From: CAWBJP01 sp963789165
GTDB taxonomy: Bacteria; Actinomycetota; Acidimicrobiia; IMCC26256; BP-133
NCBI GenBank assembly: GCA_963789165.1
Contig: CAWBJP010000009.1
Location: 124,001 to 188,000, forward strand
DNA: 64,000 nucleotides
Direction of reading: 5' to 3'
In this document: positions 24,382 to 35,766 of the stretch, piece after piece
How positions within the stretch are numbered: the first letter of the stretch is position 1
Layout of the letters: the number at the start of each line of letters is the position of its first letter
Translations under genes and position numbers: made by a program
Notes under the pieces: generated by a model
Databases searched by the model: none
The model's input: the letters and a program-made list of their open reading frames with translations, nothing else
What the model was told of the DNA's origin: nothing

Positions 24382-25076
24382 CCCTTCTCGCTCGGGACTC
24401 CCCAGCGGGACTGTCCGAACCGATAGCCCACGGATCGCACGGTCTGGATCCAGCCGGCGTGGTCCTCGCCCAGCTTGGCCCGCAGGCGGCGGACGTGGAC
24501 GTCGACGGTGCGGGCGCCGCCGTAGTACTCGTAGCCCCACACCCTCGACAGCAGTGTCTCCCGGGTGAAGACCTTGCCGGGGTGGGTGGCGAAGAACTTG
24601 AGCAGCTCGTGCTCCATGTAGGTGAGGTCGAGGGGTCGCCCGGCCACCGCCGCCTGGTAGGTCTCCAGGTTGATGAGCAGGTCGCCGTACTCCACCACCT
24701 CCGGGCCGGTGGCCCGTCCCGCCCGCCAGGCCAGGAGCCGCAGCCGAGCCTCGAGCTCCCGGGGATGGAACGGCGTGAGGCAGAAGTCGTCGAAGAGGTC
24801 CTCGCGGAACTCGAGGTCGGCCAGTTGGGTCCCCGAGACCAGGAGCAGCACGGGGGAGACGGGCACGTCCCGGCGTCGCAGCGACCGGCACACGACGAAC
24901 GCCCCTTCGGGGTCCGTCTCGGCGCTGACCACGGCTCCCACCCAGCCGTCGACCGGTTCCAACTGCGTGGCCACCGAGGCGTTGACGGCCGCTTTCCAGG
25001 AGTACCCGGCCAGGTCCAGCGTCTGGATGAGCAGGGGCGGCGGCGGATCCGGGAAGACGAGCAGCGGTTCCCCCAT
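24378..25076 (-). CDS. glnR: GlnR-type orphan response regulator
   Basis: The 232-residue product has a degenerate receiver domain and an OmpR-type winged helix (DLTYMEHELLKFFATHPGKVFTR in two parts, then TVDVHVRRLRAKLG and RSVGYRFG). The DNA-binding half closely resembles actinobacterial GlnR, the nitrogen regulator. The receiver lacks the usual Asp pocket: the expected phosphoacceptor strand reads AVVSAET, with Ser where GlnR has Asp. It lies directly downstream of the glnA2-like gene, 11 bases apart, and a GlnR-type operator lies between the two synthetase genes. The ATG at 25076 was chosen because an upstream start would run into glnA2. Control of nitrogen genes is inferred. Confidence 0.75.
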   Translation of the reverse strand: MGEPLLVFPDPPPPLLIQTLDLAGYSWKAAVNASVATQLEPVDGWVGAVVSAETDPEGAFVVCRSLRRRDVPVSPVLLLVSGTQLADLEFREDLFDDFCLTPFHPRELEARLRLLAWRAGRATGPEVVEYGDLLINLETYQAAVAGRPLDLTYMEHELLKFFATHPGKVFTRETLLSRVWGYEYYGGARTVDVHVRRLRAKLGEDHAGWIQTVRSVGYRFGQSRWGVPSEKG

Positions 25077-25087
25077 CAGATCACCCC

Positions 25088-26410
25088 TCACAACACCCCT
25101 AGGTAGCGGTCGAGCTCGAATGGCGTCACATAGGACTTGTACTCCGCCCATTCGAGGCGCTTGTTGCGGATGAAGTAGTCGAAGACATGCTCACCCAGGA
25201 CCTCGGCCACGAACTCGGACTTCTCCATGACGTCGAGGGCCTCGGCCAGCGAGTTGGGCAGGTTGTAGATGCCCTCTGCCAGGCGCTCCTCGGGTGTCAT
25301 CTCGAAGATGTTGTTGGTGGCTTCCGGGGGCAGCGGGTAGCCCTCCTCGATCCCCTTCAGCCCCGCGGCCAGCATGAGCGAGAAGGCCAGATAGGGGTTG
25401 CAGGCTGGATCGGGGGCCCGGTACTCGACCCTGCTCCCCGAGTCCGCCCGCCGGGGGATCGGCACCCGGACCAGGGCGGAGCGGTTGTTGCGGGCCCAGC
25501 AGATGTAGACCGGGGCCTCATAGCCGGCGATGAGCCGCTTATAGGAGTTCACCCACTGGTTGGTGATGGCGGTGATCTCCCGGGCGTGCTGGAGGAGGCC
25601 GGCCACGAAGCATTTCCCCACCTTGGACAGGCCGTACTCGTCGCCCGGATCGTGGAAGGCGTTCACGTCCCCCTCGAAGAGGGAGAGGTGGCTGTGCATC
25701 CCCGACCCGTTCCAGCCCGCCACCGGCTTGGGCATGAAGGTGGCGTACACGCCCCGGGACTGGGCCACCTCCTTCACCACGGTGCGGAAGGCGAGGATGT
25801 TGTCGGCCATGGTCAGGGCGTCGGTGTAGCGCAGGTCGATCTCCTGCTGCGACGGGGAGATCTCGTGGTGCGAGTACTGCACCGGGATGCCCATGCCCTC
25901 CAGGGCCAGGATCGTCTGCTTGCGCAATTCCGAGGCCAGATCGGAGGGAGTGAGGTCGAAGTAGCTGGCGTGGTCGAGAGGCTCGGTGCCGTCCGCCGAC
26001 CGGAAGTAGAAGTACTCCATCTCCGGGGCCACGTAGAAGGTGAAGCCCTTCTCCCGCGCCCGCTCCAGCGTCCGCTTGAGCACGAAGCGCGGGTCGCCGT
26101 CGAAGGGCTCACCCGAAGGCAGGTGGATGTCACAGAACATCCGGGCCACCGGCGTCTCCTCGCCCGGCAGATGCACGAGCTCGAAGGTGCCCGGGTCGGG
26201 CCGGGCCAGCATGTCGGACTCCTGGATCCGGGTGAATCCCTCGATGCAGGACCCGTCGAACTCCATGCCCGCCTCGAGGGCGTCCTCGAGTTCGGCGGGG
26301 GTGATGGCGAAGGACTTGAGGAAGCCCGACACGTCGGTGAACCACAGGCGCACGAAGCGGACATTCCGCTCCTCAACCGTGCGCAGCACGTATTCAAGCT
26401 GGCGCTCCAT
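25088..26410 (-). CDS. glnA2: Glutamine synthetase, GlnA2-like (type I-alpha), adenylylation Tyr replaced
   Basis: Makes glutamine from glutamate, ammonia and ATP. The 440-residue enzyme has the catalytic blocks MEFDGSCIEGF, APEMEYFYF, NGSGMHSHLS and the ATP site NRSALVRVP. It starts with MERQLEYVLRTVEERNVRFV, typical of GlnA2 of mycobacteria. At the position of the adenylylated Tyr of GSI-beta the sequence is NNIFEMTPEER, with Phe, so it should not be controlled by GlnE. The ATG at 26410 was chosen by family length; the open frame extends much further upstream without homology. It shares a regulatory region with the divergent glnA. Confidence 0.9.
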   Translation of the reverse strand: MERQLEYVLRTVEERNVRFVRLWFTDVSGFLKSFAITPAELEDALEAGMEFDGSCIEGFTRIQESDMLARPDPGTFELVHLPGEETPVARMFCDIHLPSGEPFDGDPRFVLKRTLERAREKGFTFYVAPEMEYFYFRSADGTEPLDHASYFDLTPSDLASELRKQTILALEGMGIPVQYSHHEISPSQQEIDLRYTDALTMADNILAFRTVVKEVAQSRGVYATFMPKPVAGWNGSGMHSHLSLFEGDVNAFHDPGDEYGLSKVGKCFVAGLLQHAREITAITNQWVNSYKRLIAGYEAPVYICWARNNRSALVRVPIPRRADSGSRVEYRAPDPACNPYLAFSLMLAAGLKGIEEGYPLPPEATNNIFEMTPEERLAEGIYNLPNSLAEALDVMEKSEFVAEVLGEHVFDYFIRNKRLEWAEYKSYVTPFELDRYLGVL

Positions 26411-26472
26411 GGGCCCCAGTGTGCCACCGGCCCGGCCCCGAATCGGTCTGCGAGGGGCCGGCACCGGCCCGT

Positions 26473-26510
26473 TTAACGCAGCGTTCATCGACGGGAAACG
26501 GAAGGGAAAT
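26473..26510. promoter_or_regulatory. GlnR-type operator between divergent glutamine synthetase genes
   Basis: Four half-sites follow each other every 11 bp: TTAAC (26473), TTCAT (26484), GAAAC (26495) and GAAAT (26506), each separated by 6 bases. This matches the layout of actinobacterial GlnR boxes (gTnAC-n6-GaAAC repeated). It lies 63 bp from the glnA2-like start and 102 bp from the glnA start. Confidence 0.65.
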
Positions 26511-26611
26511 CGCCCGCCGACACTCTGCGCCCAGCTTGGCGGCGACGCTGCGGCGGCCTGTCGCGTAGGCTGCGCTGCCTTTGTTGGGGTCTTGATGAGG
26601 GAGGTTGAAGG

Positions 26612-28039
<1,428 letters not shown>

Positions 28040-28054
28040 GCCATCGCCGCAGGT

Positions 28055-28090
28055 CAGAGGGGGTTTCCGCTTCGGTGGAAGCCCCCTCTG
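28055..28090. terminator. Hairpin terminator between glnA and the convergent membrane protein gene
   Basis: CAGAGGGGGTTTCC and GGAAGCCCCCTCTG form a 14-bp stem (one G-T pair) around an 8-base loop. The symmetry allows it to work for both converging genes, although there is no long T-tract. Confidence 0.7.
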
Positions 28091-28126
28091 CGCGACCACT
28101 TCGGCTGGACCGCCGTTCAGCGTGGG

Positions 28127-29431
28127 TCAACCCGTAGCAGCCGGAGACGACAGATCGGGATTGCGTTGCCCGAAGTGCCGCAGCAAGGCCTCGACGGCGG
28201 CCGCCGCCAGGACGCTGTAGAGGGGGAACCAGGGGCTGAAGAAGCGGATGTTGTAGTACTTGAGCCCGACGTCGTCACCCGCGAACCACGCCAGGTACGC
28301 CGCGGTTGAAACGCCAGCGACCAGGGCAGCCCACATGAGTTGGGTCATGGCCGCGTGCCGGCGGCGAACGAGAAGTACGAGACCGATCGGTGCCAGTGCG
28401 AACCACGGTGCGGTCCGCAGGATGGGCTCGACGCGTATGGGGCTGGTCCGCTCGCCTTTGAGGAAAACGCCTACGGCACCACCCGGGATCCTGGACAGAG
28501 CCCAGGCCGATTCTCCGGGCGGGCGGTGGATGAAGTCGTAGGGCATGGTCAGTGGGTCGCCATACACGGCGGCATGCGTCCCGAGCGAGAGGGCGACGGC
28601 CCAGAGCAGCATCGCACCCGCTACCAGCCCGAAGCGCAGGGCCCGTCGCCAGTCTCTGATGGCAAAGGGGACCAGCAGCGCGGCGATCCAGACGGCGTCA
28701 AGGTAGCGGGCCAGATAGGCCAGGGACAGGAGCGCGCCAACGGCCAACCCCTCAGCCGTTGTCCAGCGCCGACCGATGATCACGTTGAGGGCCACCAGCG
28801 CGGCGACGACGGTGAGCGAGTTGCCCCATGGGATGACGAAGTACTGGGTGAACGGCGCGGCCAGCACGAGGGTGAGGACCGTGACCACCGAGGCGGCTTG
28901 ACCGAGGATGTGCCGGGCCAGGCGCAGCGTCAGGCATGCGGCCAGCACGAGCAAGATGGCGTTGGGGACCAGGAAGGGATCGCCGCGAAACCCGAGGAGG
29001 AAAAACGTTGCCCCGATCACGGGGTAGCCGAGGCCGTAGCTGAAGCTGGCCGGTTCCCGGGCCGTTGCGTCGGGTTTCGGTGCGTTGCGCACGTGGTCCC
29101 ATTCGAGCCCCGGCAGCTCGAAGCGTCCGAGCGATCGAGCCATCCGTGCGTAGTGGTACTGGTCAAACCACGCTCCATACCAGCCCCACCGCTTGATCTG
29201 GTAGGCCACCTGCGCAGCGTTCGCCTCGGTCGTCGCGGCCCCTGTCTGGAGCATGTTCACCATCGGTGGCGGCTCGTCGAAGATCGCACCGACCTCGGGG
29301 CGTACCGGCTGGACGAGCCAGGAATAGGCGTAGAAGACCAAGGCGACGGTACCGACGACGGCGTAGGGCGACGAGAGGAGCCGGCCGGTCGAGGGGGAGC
29401 GGCGGGCAACCCAGCGCTCGAAGCTCTTCAC
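28127..29431 (-). CDS. Integral membrane protein, GT-C glycosyltransferase-like
   Basis: The 434-residue product has about ten membrane helices and a first extracytoplasmic loop with acidic residues after helix one (GAIFDEPPPMVN), the layout of GT-C glycosyltransferases such as the GT39/ArnT group, which use polyprenyl-linked sugars. A second loop has QYHYARMARSL. I see no diagnostic motif that fixes donor or acceptor, so the assignment rests on topology. It stands alone between the glnA terminator and the marR gene. Confidence 0.55.
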   Translation of the reverse strand: MKSFERWVARRSPSTGRLLSSPYAVVGTVALVFYAYSWLVQPVRPEVGAIFDEPPPMVNMLQTGAATTEANAAQVAYQIKRWGWYGAWFDQYHYARMARSLGRFELPGLEWDHVRNAPKPDATAREPASFSYGLGYPVIGATFFLLGFRGDPFLVPNAILLVLAACLTLRLARHILGQAASVVTVLTLVLAAPFTQYFVIPWGNSLTVVAALVALNVIIGRRWTTAEGLAVGALLSLAYLARYLDAVWIAALLVPFAIRDWRRALRFGLVAGAMLLWAVALSLGTHAAVYGDPLTMPYDFIHRPPGESAWALSRIPGGAVGVFLKGERTSPIRVEPILRTAPWFALAPIGLVLLVRRRHAAMTQLMWAALVAGVSTAAYLAWFAGDDVGLKYYNIRFFSPWFPLYSVLAAAAVEALLRHFGQRNPDLSSPAATG

Positions 29432-29457
29432 GGCCGGGGAACCTACCCCTACCGCGC

Positions 29458-29925
29458 TCAGGCGTCGATGGACCAGCCCAGGGTCCAGGCGAGGTCGGGC
29501 TGGTCACCCGCCGCTTCGGCGAACTCGGTCAGGCTCCGGGCGAACCGGTCTTGCGCCTCCGGTGTCATCCGGGCCAGGGCGGCGTCGATGAGCCGGCCGC
29601 GCCGGGCCGAGACCTGACTGACGACCTTCCGACCCCCGGCCGTGAGCTCGGCACAGACGGTACGGCGGTTGTCCGGGGACGGCTGCCGTCGGATGAGGCG
29701 CTTCTCGACGAGCACGTCGCACATTCGCGTCACCGTTGACGGCTTGACGCCCAGGCTGGTGGCGAGACGGCCCATGGCTTGGGGGCCATGTTCGAGGAGG
29801 ACGAGGACCCGGTACTGGGTGAGGCTGACGTCGTCGCTGACCTCGGCCAGAGAGCGGGCGGCGAGTCCGACGAACGCACGCATGGCGTTGAGGACGGCCT
29901 CTCGAGCCGGCGCCACGTCGGCCAT
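29458..29925 (-). CDS. MarR family transcriptional regulator
   Basis: The 155-residue product has the MarR winged helix: SLTQYRVLVLLEHGPQAMG, then TSLGVKPSTVTRMCDVLVEKRL and the wing RRQPSPDNRRTVCAEL. MarR dimers repress genes and release DNA on binding small phenolic ligands. The ATG at 29925 has AAAGGA upstream; the region just before it is unusually AT-rich (TATTCTACAACTATTAG) and likely holds its promoter and own operator. Its targets may be itself and the MBL-fold gene upstream. Confidence 0.85.
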   Translation of the reverse strand: MADVAPAREAVLNAMRAFVGLAARSLAEVSDDVSLTQYRVLVLLEHGPQAMGRLATSLGVKPSTVTRMCDVLVEKRLIRRQPSPDNRRTVCAELTAGGRKVVSQVSARRGRLIDAALARMTPEAQDRFARSLTEFAEAAGDQPDLAWTLGWSIDA

Positions 29926-29973
29926 AGCTTGTCCTTTACTAATAGTTGTAGAATAGCAAACAGCCGCTAGCAC

Positions 29974-30009
29974 GAGGAGGGCCGGTGTTGCTCCCTCCCG
30001 GTCCTCCTC
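29974..30009 (-). terminator. Hairpin after the MBL-fold gene
   Basis: GAGGAGGGCCGG and CCGGTCCTCCTC form a 12-bp stem with one G-T pair around a 12-base loop, 20 bases downstream of the MBL-fold gene stop on the minus strand. It separates that gene from the marR promoter. Confidence 0.5.
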
Positions 30010-30028
30010 GCTGCGGTTCCAGCCCTGC

Positions 30029-31270
30029 TCAGGCGGCGGCGCCGAAGATGAACCGGCTGCCGGTGGAGTTCGGGATGATCTTTCCGGGCATTGCGGCATC
30101 CGCGAGGCGGGTGAAGGTTTTCCCGCTGCAGTGCATCGGGATCAGGTAGTCGGGGTTGATCGCCTTGAGGGCTTCCACGGTCTGGACGACGACCGGTTCG
30201 GGAGCAGGGGCGAGGTGGAAACCGCCGATGACGGCGTGGACCTTGTCCACTCCAGACGCGGCCTGAGCCGCCTTGACGGTGTTGACGATTCCGGCGTGAC
30301 CGCAGGAGGAGATCACCACCAGTCCCCGGTCCTTGACGTTGAAGCAGGTGGCATGCTCGAACCAGAACTGGTCGGGGACGATCTGGCCGGCCTGTTCCGC
30401 GGGCGTGAAGTGGGAGGCGTCGCAGCCGGCCCCGTCCCGCTGGCCCAGCTCGATCTGGGCCGCGGGCTGGACCGTCTCGAACGTCGTGCGGGGTATCGCT
30501 CCGGTCGTGAACGCCTGATCTCCGATGACCATGGGCTCTTCGGCCATCACGACCCGCACGTTCTGCTTGTCCAGATCGCGCCGGTCGAGGACTCCGAAGG
30601 CCTGTCGCTCGGTCTCCGGGGCGCCTTGCGGTGCGGGGAACCAGCGGTAGCAGAAGGAGTCTTCCCCGCCGACGTAGAGATCGAGGTCCTTGCGCATCGC
30701 CTTGCGGTGGCGGGCGAGGAGTGGGACGAGCCCGCCGAAGTGGTCGTAGTGCCCGTGGCTGAGGATGAGAGCGTCGACGCTCGCCGGGTCGATCTTGAGG
30801 AACGCGAGGTTGTCGGGCCCGGCCGTCTCCGAGAGGCCGTAGTCGAGGAGGTAATTACGTTTCTGGTCGCCCTGCGTCGACTCCAGGTGGAAGCCGAGAC
30901 CGAATTCGCTCTTCAGCTGTTGGTTCTTGAGGCTCGGGCCGAGGCCGAGGCCGTTGCGCTGGATCTCACACCGAAGAGGGCCTTCGCCGACCGTGGCGCT
31001 CTTGAGGAAGATGTCATGCGCGTTGTCCACCAGTGACCACACCGCCACCCGATCGACGAGCGGAGGCGCGCTGTCCTTGAGGCTGACGTGCGAGACCGGG
31101 GCGAGGTTGGTCTCTGCACCAACCTGGTCCGTGGTCGTTGGACTCGCCGCGGTTTTCTTGTTGCCGTCGTCCGAGCAGCCGGCGAGGCCTCCCCCCGCGA
31201 CCAACGCCCCCCCGATCACCGCCCCGAGCCGGAGCAGGTCCCGCCGGCTGAGCTGAGCGTGTTCGTCCAT
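30029..31270 (-). CDS. Exported MBL-fold metallohydrolase lipoprotein
   Basis: The 413-residue product begins with a twin-arginine motif (SRRDLLRLG) and a lipobox-like GGLAGC (Cys32), so it may be exported folded and lipidated. The metallo-beta-lactamase domain has LSHGHYDHFGGL, a later His in SSCGHAGIVNTV and a final MHCSGKTF, as in the dihydropterin synthase-like/DHPS-type MBL group. Two metal ions are expected. Substrate unknown. The marR gene downstream is the only visible link to regulation. Confidence 0.8.
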   Translation of the reverse strand: MDEHAQLSRRDLLRLGAVIGGALVAGGGLAGCSDDGNKKTAASPTTTDQVGAETNLAPVSHVSLKDSAPPLVDRVAVWSLVDNAHDIFLKSATVGEGPLRCEIQRNGLGLGPSLKNQQLKSEFGLGFHLESTQGDQKRNYLLDYGLSETAGPDNLAFLKIDPASVDALILSHGHYDHFGGLVPLLARHRKAMRKDLDLYVGGEDSFCYRWFPAPQGAPETERQAFGVLDRRDLDKQNVRVVMAEEPMVIGDQAFTTGAIPRTTFETVQPAAQIELGQRDGAGCDASHFTPAEQAGQIVPDQFWFEHATCFNVKDRGLVVISSCGHAGIVNTVKAAQAASGVDKVHAVIGGFHLAPAPEPVVVQTVEALKAINPDYLIPMHCSGKTFTRLADAAMPGKIIPNSTGSRFIFGAAA

Positions 31271-31405
31271 CCTTTGCCCCCCTCGTTCTGACCGCGAAAC
31301 ATCACATCCTTACTACATAACGTTGCCGGTGTGGAGGGGGGAAATGGCGTCGGCCTCGTCGGGCGGTCAAGGGAAGTCCCACTCCACGCGCGAAGATCTT
31401 GGGCC

Positions 31406-32187
<782 letters not shown>

Positions 32188-32191
<4 letters not shown>

Positions 32192-33012
32192 GCGACGTGT
32201 TCGCCGCCGAGATGGCCGAGGAGCACGAGAAACTCGACCTCGACCAGCCCATCCTCGTCTTCGACGACGTGTCCCTCAGCTTCGCCGGGGTCAAGGCGCT
32301 CGCCGAGGTCTCCTTCGAGGTGGGACCCCGGGACCTCTTCGCCATCATCGGGCCCAACGGCGCCGGGAAGACCTCGACCTTCAACGTGATGTCGGGGATC
32401 TACCGGCCCCAGCAGGGGCGCGTCCTGTTCCTCGGCCAGCCCATCCTCGGCCGCAAGCCCCACCACATCGCCGGGATGGGGATGTCCCGCACCTTCCAGA
32501 ACATCGAGCTGTTCTCCAACCTGACGGTCATCGACAACCTCATGCTGGGCCGCCACCATCTGGTGCGCTACGGCGTGCCGTCGGCCCTGATCTACGTCGG
32601 CCGGGCCCGCCGGGAGGAGACCCGCCACCGGGCGGTGGTGGAGGACATCATCGATTTCCTCGAGATCGAGCAGTACCGCAAGTCGCCCGTCGGTCTCCTG
32701 CCCTACGGCATCCAGAAGCGGGTGGAGCTCGGCCGGGCCCTCGCCCTGGGGCCCAAGCTGCTGCTGCTCGACGAGCCGGTGGCGGGCATGAACGTGGAGG
32801 AGACCGAGGACATGGCCCGGTTCATCCTCGACATCCGCGACGAGCTCGACATCCCCATGGTGCTCGTGGAGCACGACATGGGCCTGGTCATGGACCTGGC
32901 CGACAAGGTGCTCGTCCTCGACTTCGGACGCCCCATCGCCTGCGACGTCCCCGAGGCGGTCCAGGCCAACCCGGACGTCATCCGGGCCTATCTCGGAGAG
33001 GAGCACGGGTGA
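32188..33012 (+). CDS. livG: ABC transporter ATP-binding protein LivG
   Basis: The second ATPase of the importer, 274 residues. Walker A IIGPNGAGKTSTFN, MSRTFQNIELFSNLTV (typical LivG), Walker B LLLLDEPVAGMN and the LivG C-terminal extension ending VIRAYLGEEHG. The signature motif is LLPYGIQKRVELGRAL, diverged from LSGGQ but typical of LivG in this cassette type. It overlaps livF at the start and the acyl-CoA synthetase gene at the end by four bases. Confidence 0.92.
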
Positions 33013-34874
33013 CCACCACGCTCGAGCCGGCGCCGGCGACCCGCACGACCACCATCGCCACCCGCCTGCGCGACTGGGCGCAGCGCCGGCCGGACGGCGT
33101 CGCACTGCGGGAGAAGGATCTCGGGATCTGGCAGGAGATCACCTGGGCGACGTACTGGGACCGGGTCCAGAACGTCGCCCACGCCCTGCTCGCCCTGGGC
33201 GTCGAGCCAGGCGACCGGGTCGCCATCCACTCCGAGAACCGGCCCGAGTGGGTCTACTCCGACGTGGCCGCCGTCGCGGTGCGGGGCGTCACCATGGGGC
33301 TGTACCCCACCAACCCGGCGCCCGAGGTCGCCTACCTGCTGGAGAACTCGGGGTCGAAGATCCTCATCGCCGAGGACCAGGAACAGGTCGACAAGGCGCT
33401 CGAGGTGCGGGACCAGCTCCCTGACCTTCAGCGGATCGTCTACATCGAGCCCCGGGGGGTCAGCCGCTACGACGACGAGATCCTCATGTCCTGGGAGGAC
33501 TTCCTCGCTCTCGGCCGTCAGCACCGCGAAGAACATCCCGATGAGCTCGACCGGCTGATGGCCCAGGCGGCCCCCGACGACCTCGCCACCCTCATCTATA
33601 CGTCGGGGACCACCGGGCCGCCCAAGGGGGCCATGCTCAATGTGGCCAATGTGGAGTTCGCCATCAAGGCACTGGTGGAGGGAGGCGGGTTCTGCTCGCC
33701 CCCGCCCCAGCCCAAGGACATGCTCCTGTCCTACCTGCCGCTGTGCCACGTGGCCGAGCGGATCTTCACCGTGTGGTTCAACCTGGCGGCCGGCTCGGTG
33801 GTCAACTTCGCCGAGTCGATCGAAACGGTCCCCCAGAACCTCCGTGAGGTCCAGCCCACCATCTTCCTGGGCGTTCCCCGCATCTGGGAGAAGCTCCACG
33901 CCGGCATCACCATCCGGGCCGCCTCCGCCAGCCGTCTCAAGCGCTGGAACTTCAAGCTGTGGACCGGCGTCGCCCGGCGCATCGCCGCCGACCTGGAGCG
34001 CACCGGCGGCCGCCACACCGCCGGCAGCCGGCTCCGCTACGCCGCCGGCTGGGTGTTCCTCTACCGGGCCCTCCAGGACCGGATCGGCATGCGGCAGTGC
34101 CGCTACGCCGCCACCGGTGCGGCTCCCATCGCCCCCGAGCTGATCCGGTTCTTCATGGGCATCGGAGTGCCCATGCACGAGGTGTACGGCATGACGGAGA
34201 ACTCGGCGGTGGCCACCGCCAACCGGCCGGGGCGGGTCAAGGTGGGGACGGTGGGGGAGGCCCACCCCGAGACCGAGGTCCGGATCGACGACACGACAGG
34301 TGAGATCCTCACCCGCCACCCGGGGGTCTTCGCCGGCTACTGGCGCAACCCCGAGGCCACCGCCTCCACCGTGGAGTCCGACGGGTGGCTCCATACCGGC
34401 GACGTCGGCGAGTGGGTCGACGGCACGCATCTCAAGATCACCGACCGGATCAAGGACATCATCATCACCGCCGGCGGCAAGAACATCGCCCCCAGCGAGA
34501 TCGAGAACGCCCTCAAGGCCTCCCCCTACATCAAGGAGGCCGTGGTCATCGGCGACCGCCGTGCCTACCTGACCGCCCTCATCGGGATCGAGTCCGACAC
34601 GGTGGGGGACTGGGCCCAGCGGCGGAACGTGACCTACACGACCTACCGGGACCTGGGCGAGAAGCCCGACGTGCTCAAGCTCGTCCAGGGCGTCATCGAC
34701 GAGGTCAACGCCCGCTTCGCCCAGGTGGAGACGATCAAGGCCTTCCGCATGCTGCCCAAGGAGCTCGACCACGAGGACGGGGAGCTGACCGCCACCCAGA
34801 AGGTGAAGCGCTCCGCCATCGCCACCATGTTCGAGGACCTCGTCGAGTCGATGTACCGGGGGAAGAAGGCGTGA
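33009..34874 (+). CDS. Long-chain acyl-CoA synthetase (AMP-binding), inside the liv operon
   Basis: The 621-residue adenylate-forming ligase joins a carboxylic acid to CoA through an acyl-AMP. Motifs: P-loop YTSGTTGPPKGA, YGMTENS, ATP/ribose motif TGDVGEWVDG and the hinge DRIKDIIITAGGKNIAPSEIE. It belongs to the FadD15/long-chain group by length and insertions. It overlaps livG and livH by four bases at each end, so it is translated with the transporter. This points to a transported organic acid that is activated on entry, not simply a branched-chain amino acid. Confidence 0.9.
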   Translation: MTTTLEPAPATRTTTIATRLRDWAQRRPDGVALREKDLGIWQEITWATYWDRVQNVAHALLALGVEPGDRVAIHSENRPEWVYSDVAAVAVRGVTMGLYPTNPAPEVAYLLENSGSKILIAEDQEQVDKALEVRDQLPDLQRIVYIEPRGVSRYDDEILMSWEDFLALGRQHREEHPDELDRLMAQAAPDDLATLIYTSGTTGPPKGAMLNVANVEFAIKALVEGGGFCSPPPQPKDMLLSYLPLCHVAERIFTVWFNLAAGSVVNFAESIETVPQNLREVQPTIFLGVPRIWEKLHAGITIRAASASRLKRWNFKLWTGVARRIAADLERTGGRHTAGSRLRYAAGWVFLYRALQDRIGMRQCRYAATGAAPIAPELIRFFMGIGVPMHEVYGMTENSAVATANRPGRVKVGTVGEAHPETEVRIDDTTGEILTRHPGVFAGYWRNPEATASTVESDGWLHTGDVGEWVDGTHLKITDRIKDIIITAGGKNIAPSEIENALKASPYIKEAVVIGDRRAYLTALIGIESDTVGDWAQRRNVTYTTYRDLGEKPDVLKLVQGVIDEVNARFAQVETIKAFRMLPKELDHEDGELTATQKVKRSAIATMFEDLVESMYRGKKA

Positions 34875-35766
34875 CCCACTTCGTCGAGCTGGTCCTGCAG
34901 GGCCTTGGGAACGGCTCCTATTACGCCCTACTGGCCGTGGGCTTCGTCATCATCTACAAGGCCACGCGGATCATCAGCTTCGCCCAGCCCGCCCTCATGG
35001 TCACCGGCGCCAGCTTCGTGGTGGCCTTCGCCACCGAGCAGGGCTGGAACTTCTACCTCGTCGGTGGTCCTGGCCATGGGGTGCACAGCGGTGGTGGCCC
35101 TGGTCATCGAGCGCCTGGCGCTGCGTCCCATGGTGGGCAAGCCGGTCTTCGTGGTGGCCATCATCACCATCGGCATCGACGTGTCCATCCGGGTGTTCGT
35201 CAACCGCTTCCTGGGGGCCGACGTCCGTTCCATCAGCGACCCCTGGAAGCTCGGGAGCTTGTCGATCGGCGACATCCGCATCCAGCAGCGACACCTGGCC
35301 ATGATGGTCACGACCGCCCTGGTGATCGCCGCCCTCTTCGCCTTCTTCAAGTACTCCAGGGCCGGTCTGGCCATGCGGGCCACGGCCGCCGACCAGGAGA
35401 CGGCCCTGGCCCACGGCGTGTCGGTGGGCACCGTCTTCGCCTTGTCCTGGGCCCTGGCCGGCGCGCTCGCCGCCCTGGCCGGCACCTTCGTGGCTGCCGG
35501 GAGCGCCGTGAACCAGGAAACCTGGACCGTCGCCCTCAAGGCCCTTCCGGCCATCATCGTGGGCGGCCTCGACTCGGTGGGTGGGGCGGTGCTCGGTGGG
35601 CTGCTCATCGGCGTCGTCGAGGCGCTCATGGGCGGCTACCAGGCCGAGCACCTCCCCTGGCTGGGCAGCAACTTCGACATCGTGTCGCCCTATGTGGTCA
35701 TGCTCGTGGTCCTGCTCATCCGTCCCTACGGGCTGTTCGGCACCCCCGAAGATCGAGCGGGTATGA
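34871..35766 (+). CDS. livH: ABC transporter permease LivH, two apparent +1 frameshifts
   Basis: The first membrane permease of the importer. The N-terminus (THFVELVLQGLGNGSYYALL) is in one frame, the middle (IERLALRPMVGKP onward) in a second and the expected end (GTPKIERV) in a third. The breaks are at about 35063 (an extra G in GTCGGTGG) and at the C5 run 35743-35747. Removing one base at each gives a 297-residue protein, the normal LivH size, ending in a TGA that overlaps the livM ATG. Without the correction, livH and livM would read as one fused protein. Errors in the assembly are the likeliest cause. The start GTG overlaps the ligase stop. Confidence 0.75.

Noticed and set aside
31271..31330. 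GlnR-type operator upstream of the liv operon (GAAAC and TAAC motifs near 31295-31320)
   Set aside because: The half-sites are not spaced at 11 bp, unlike the clear box at 26473-26510.
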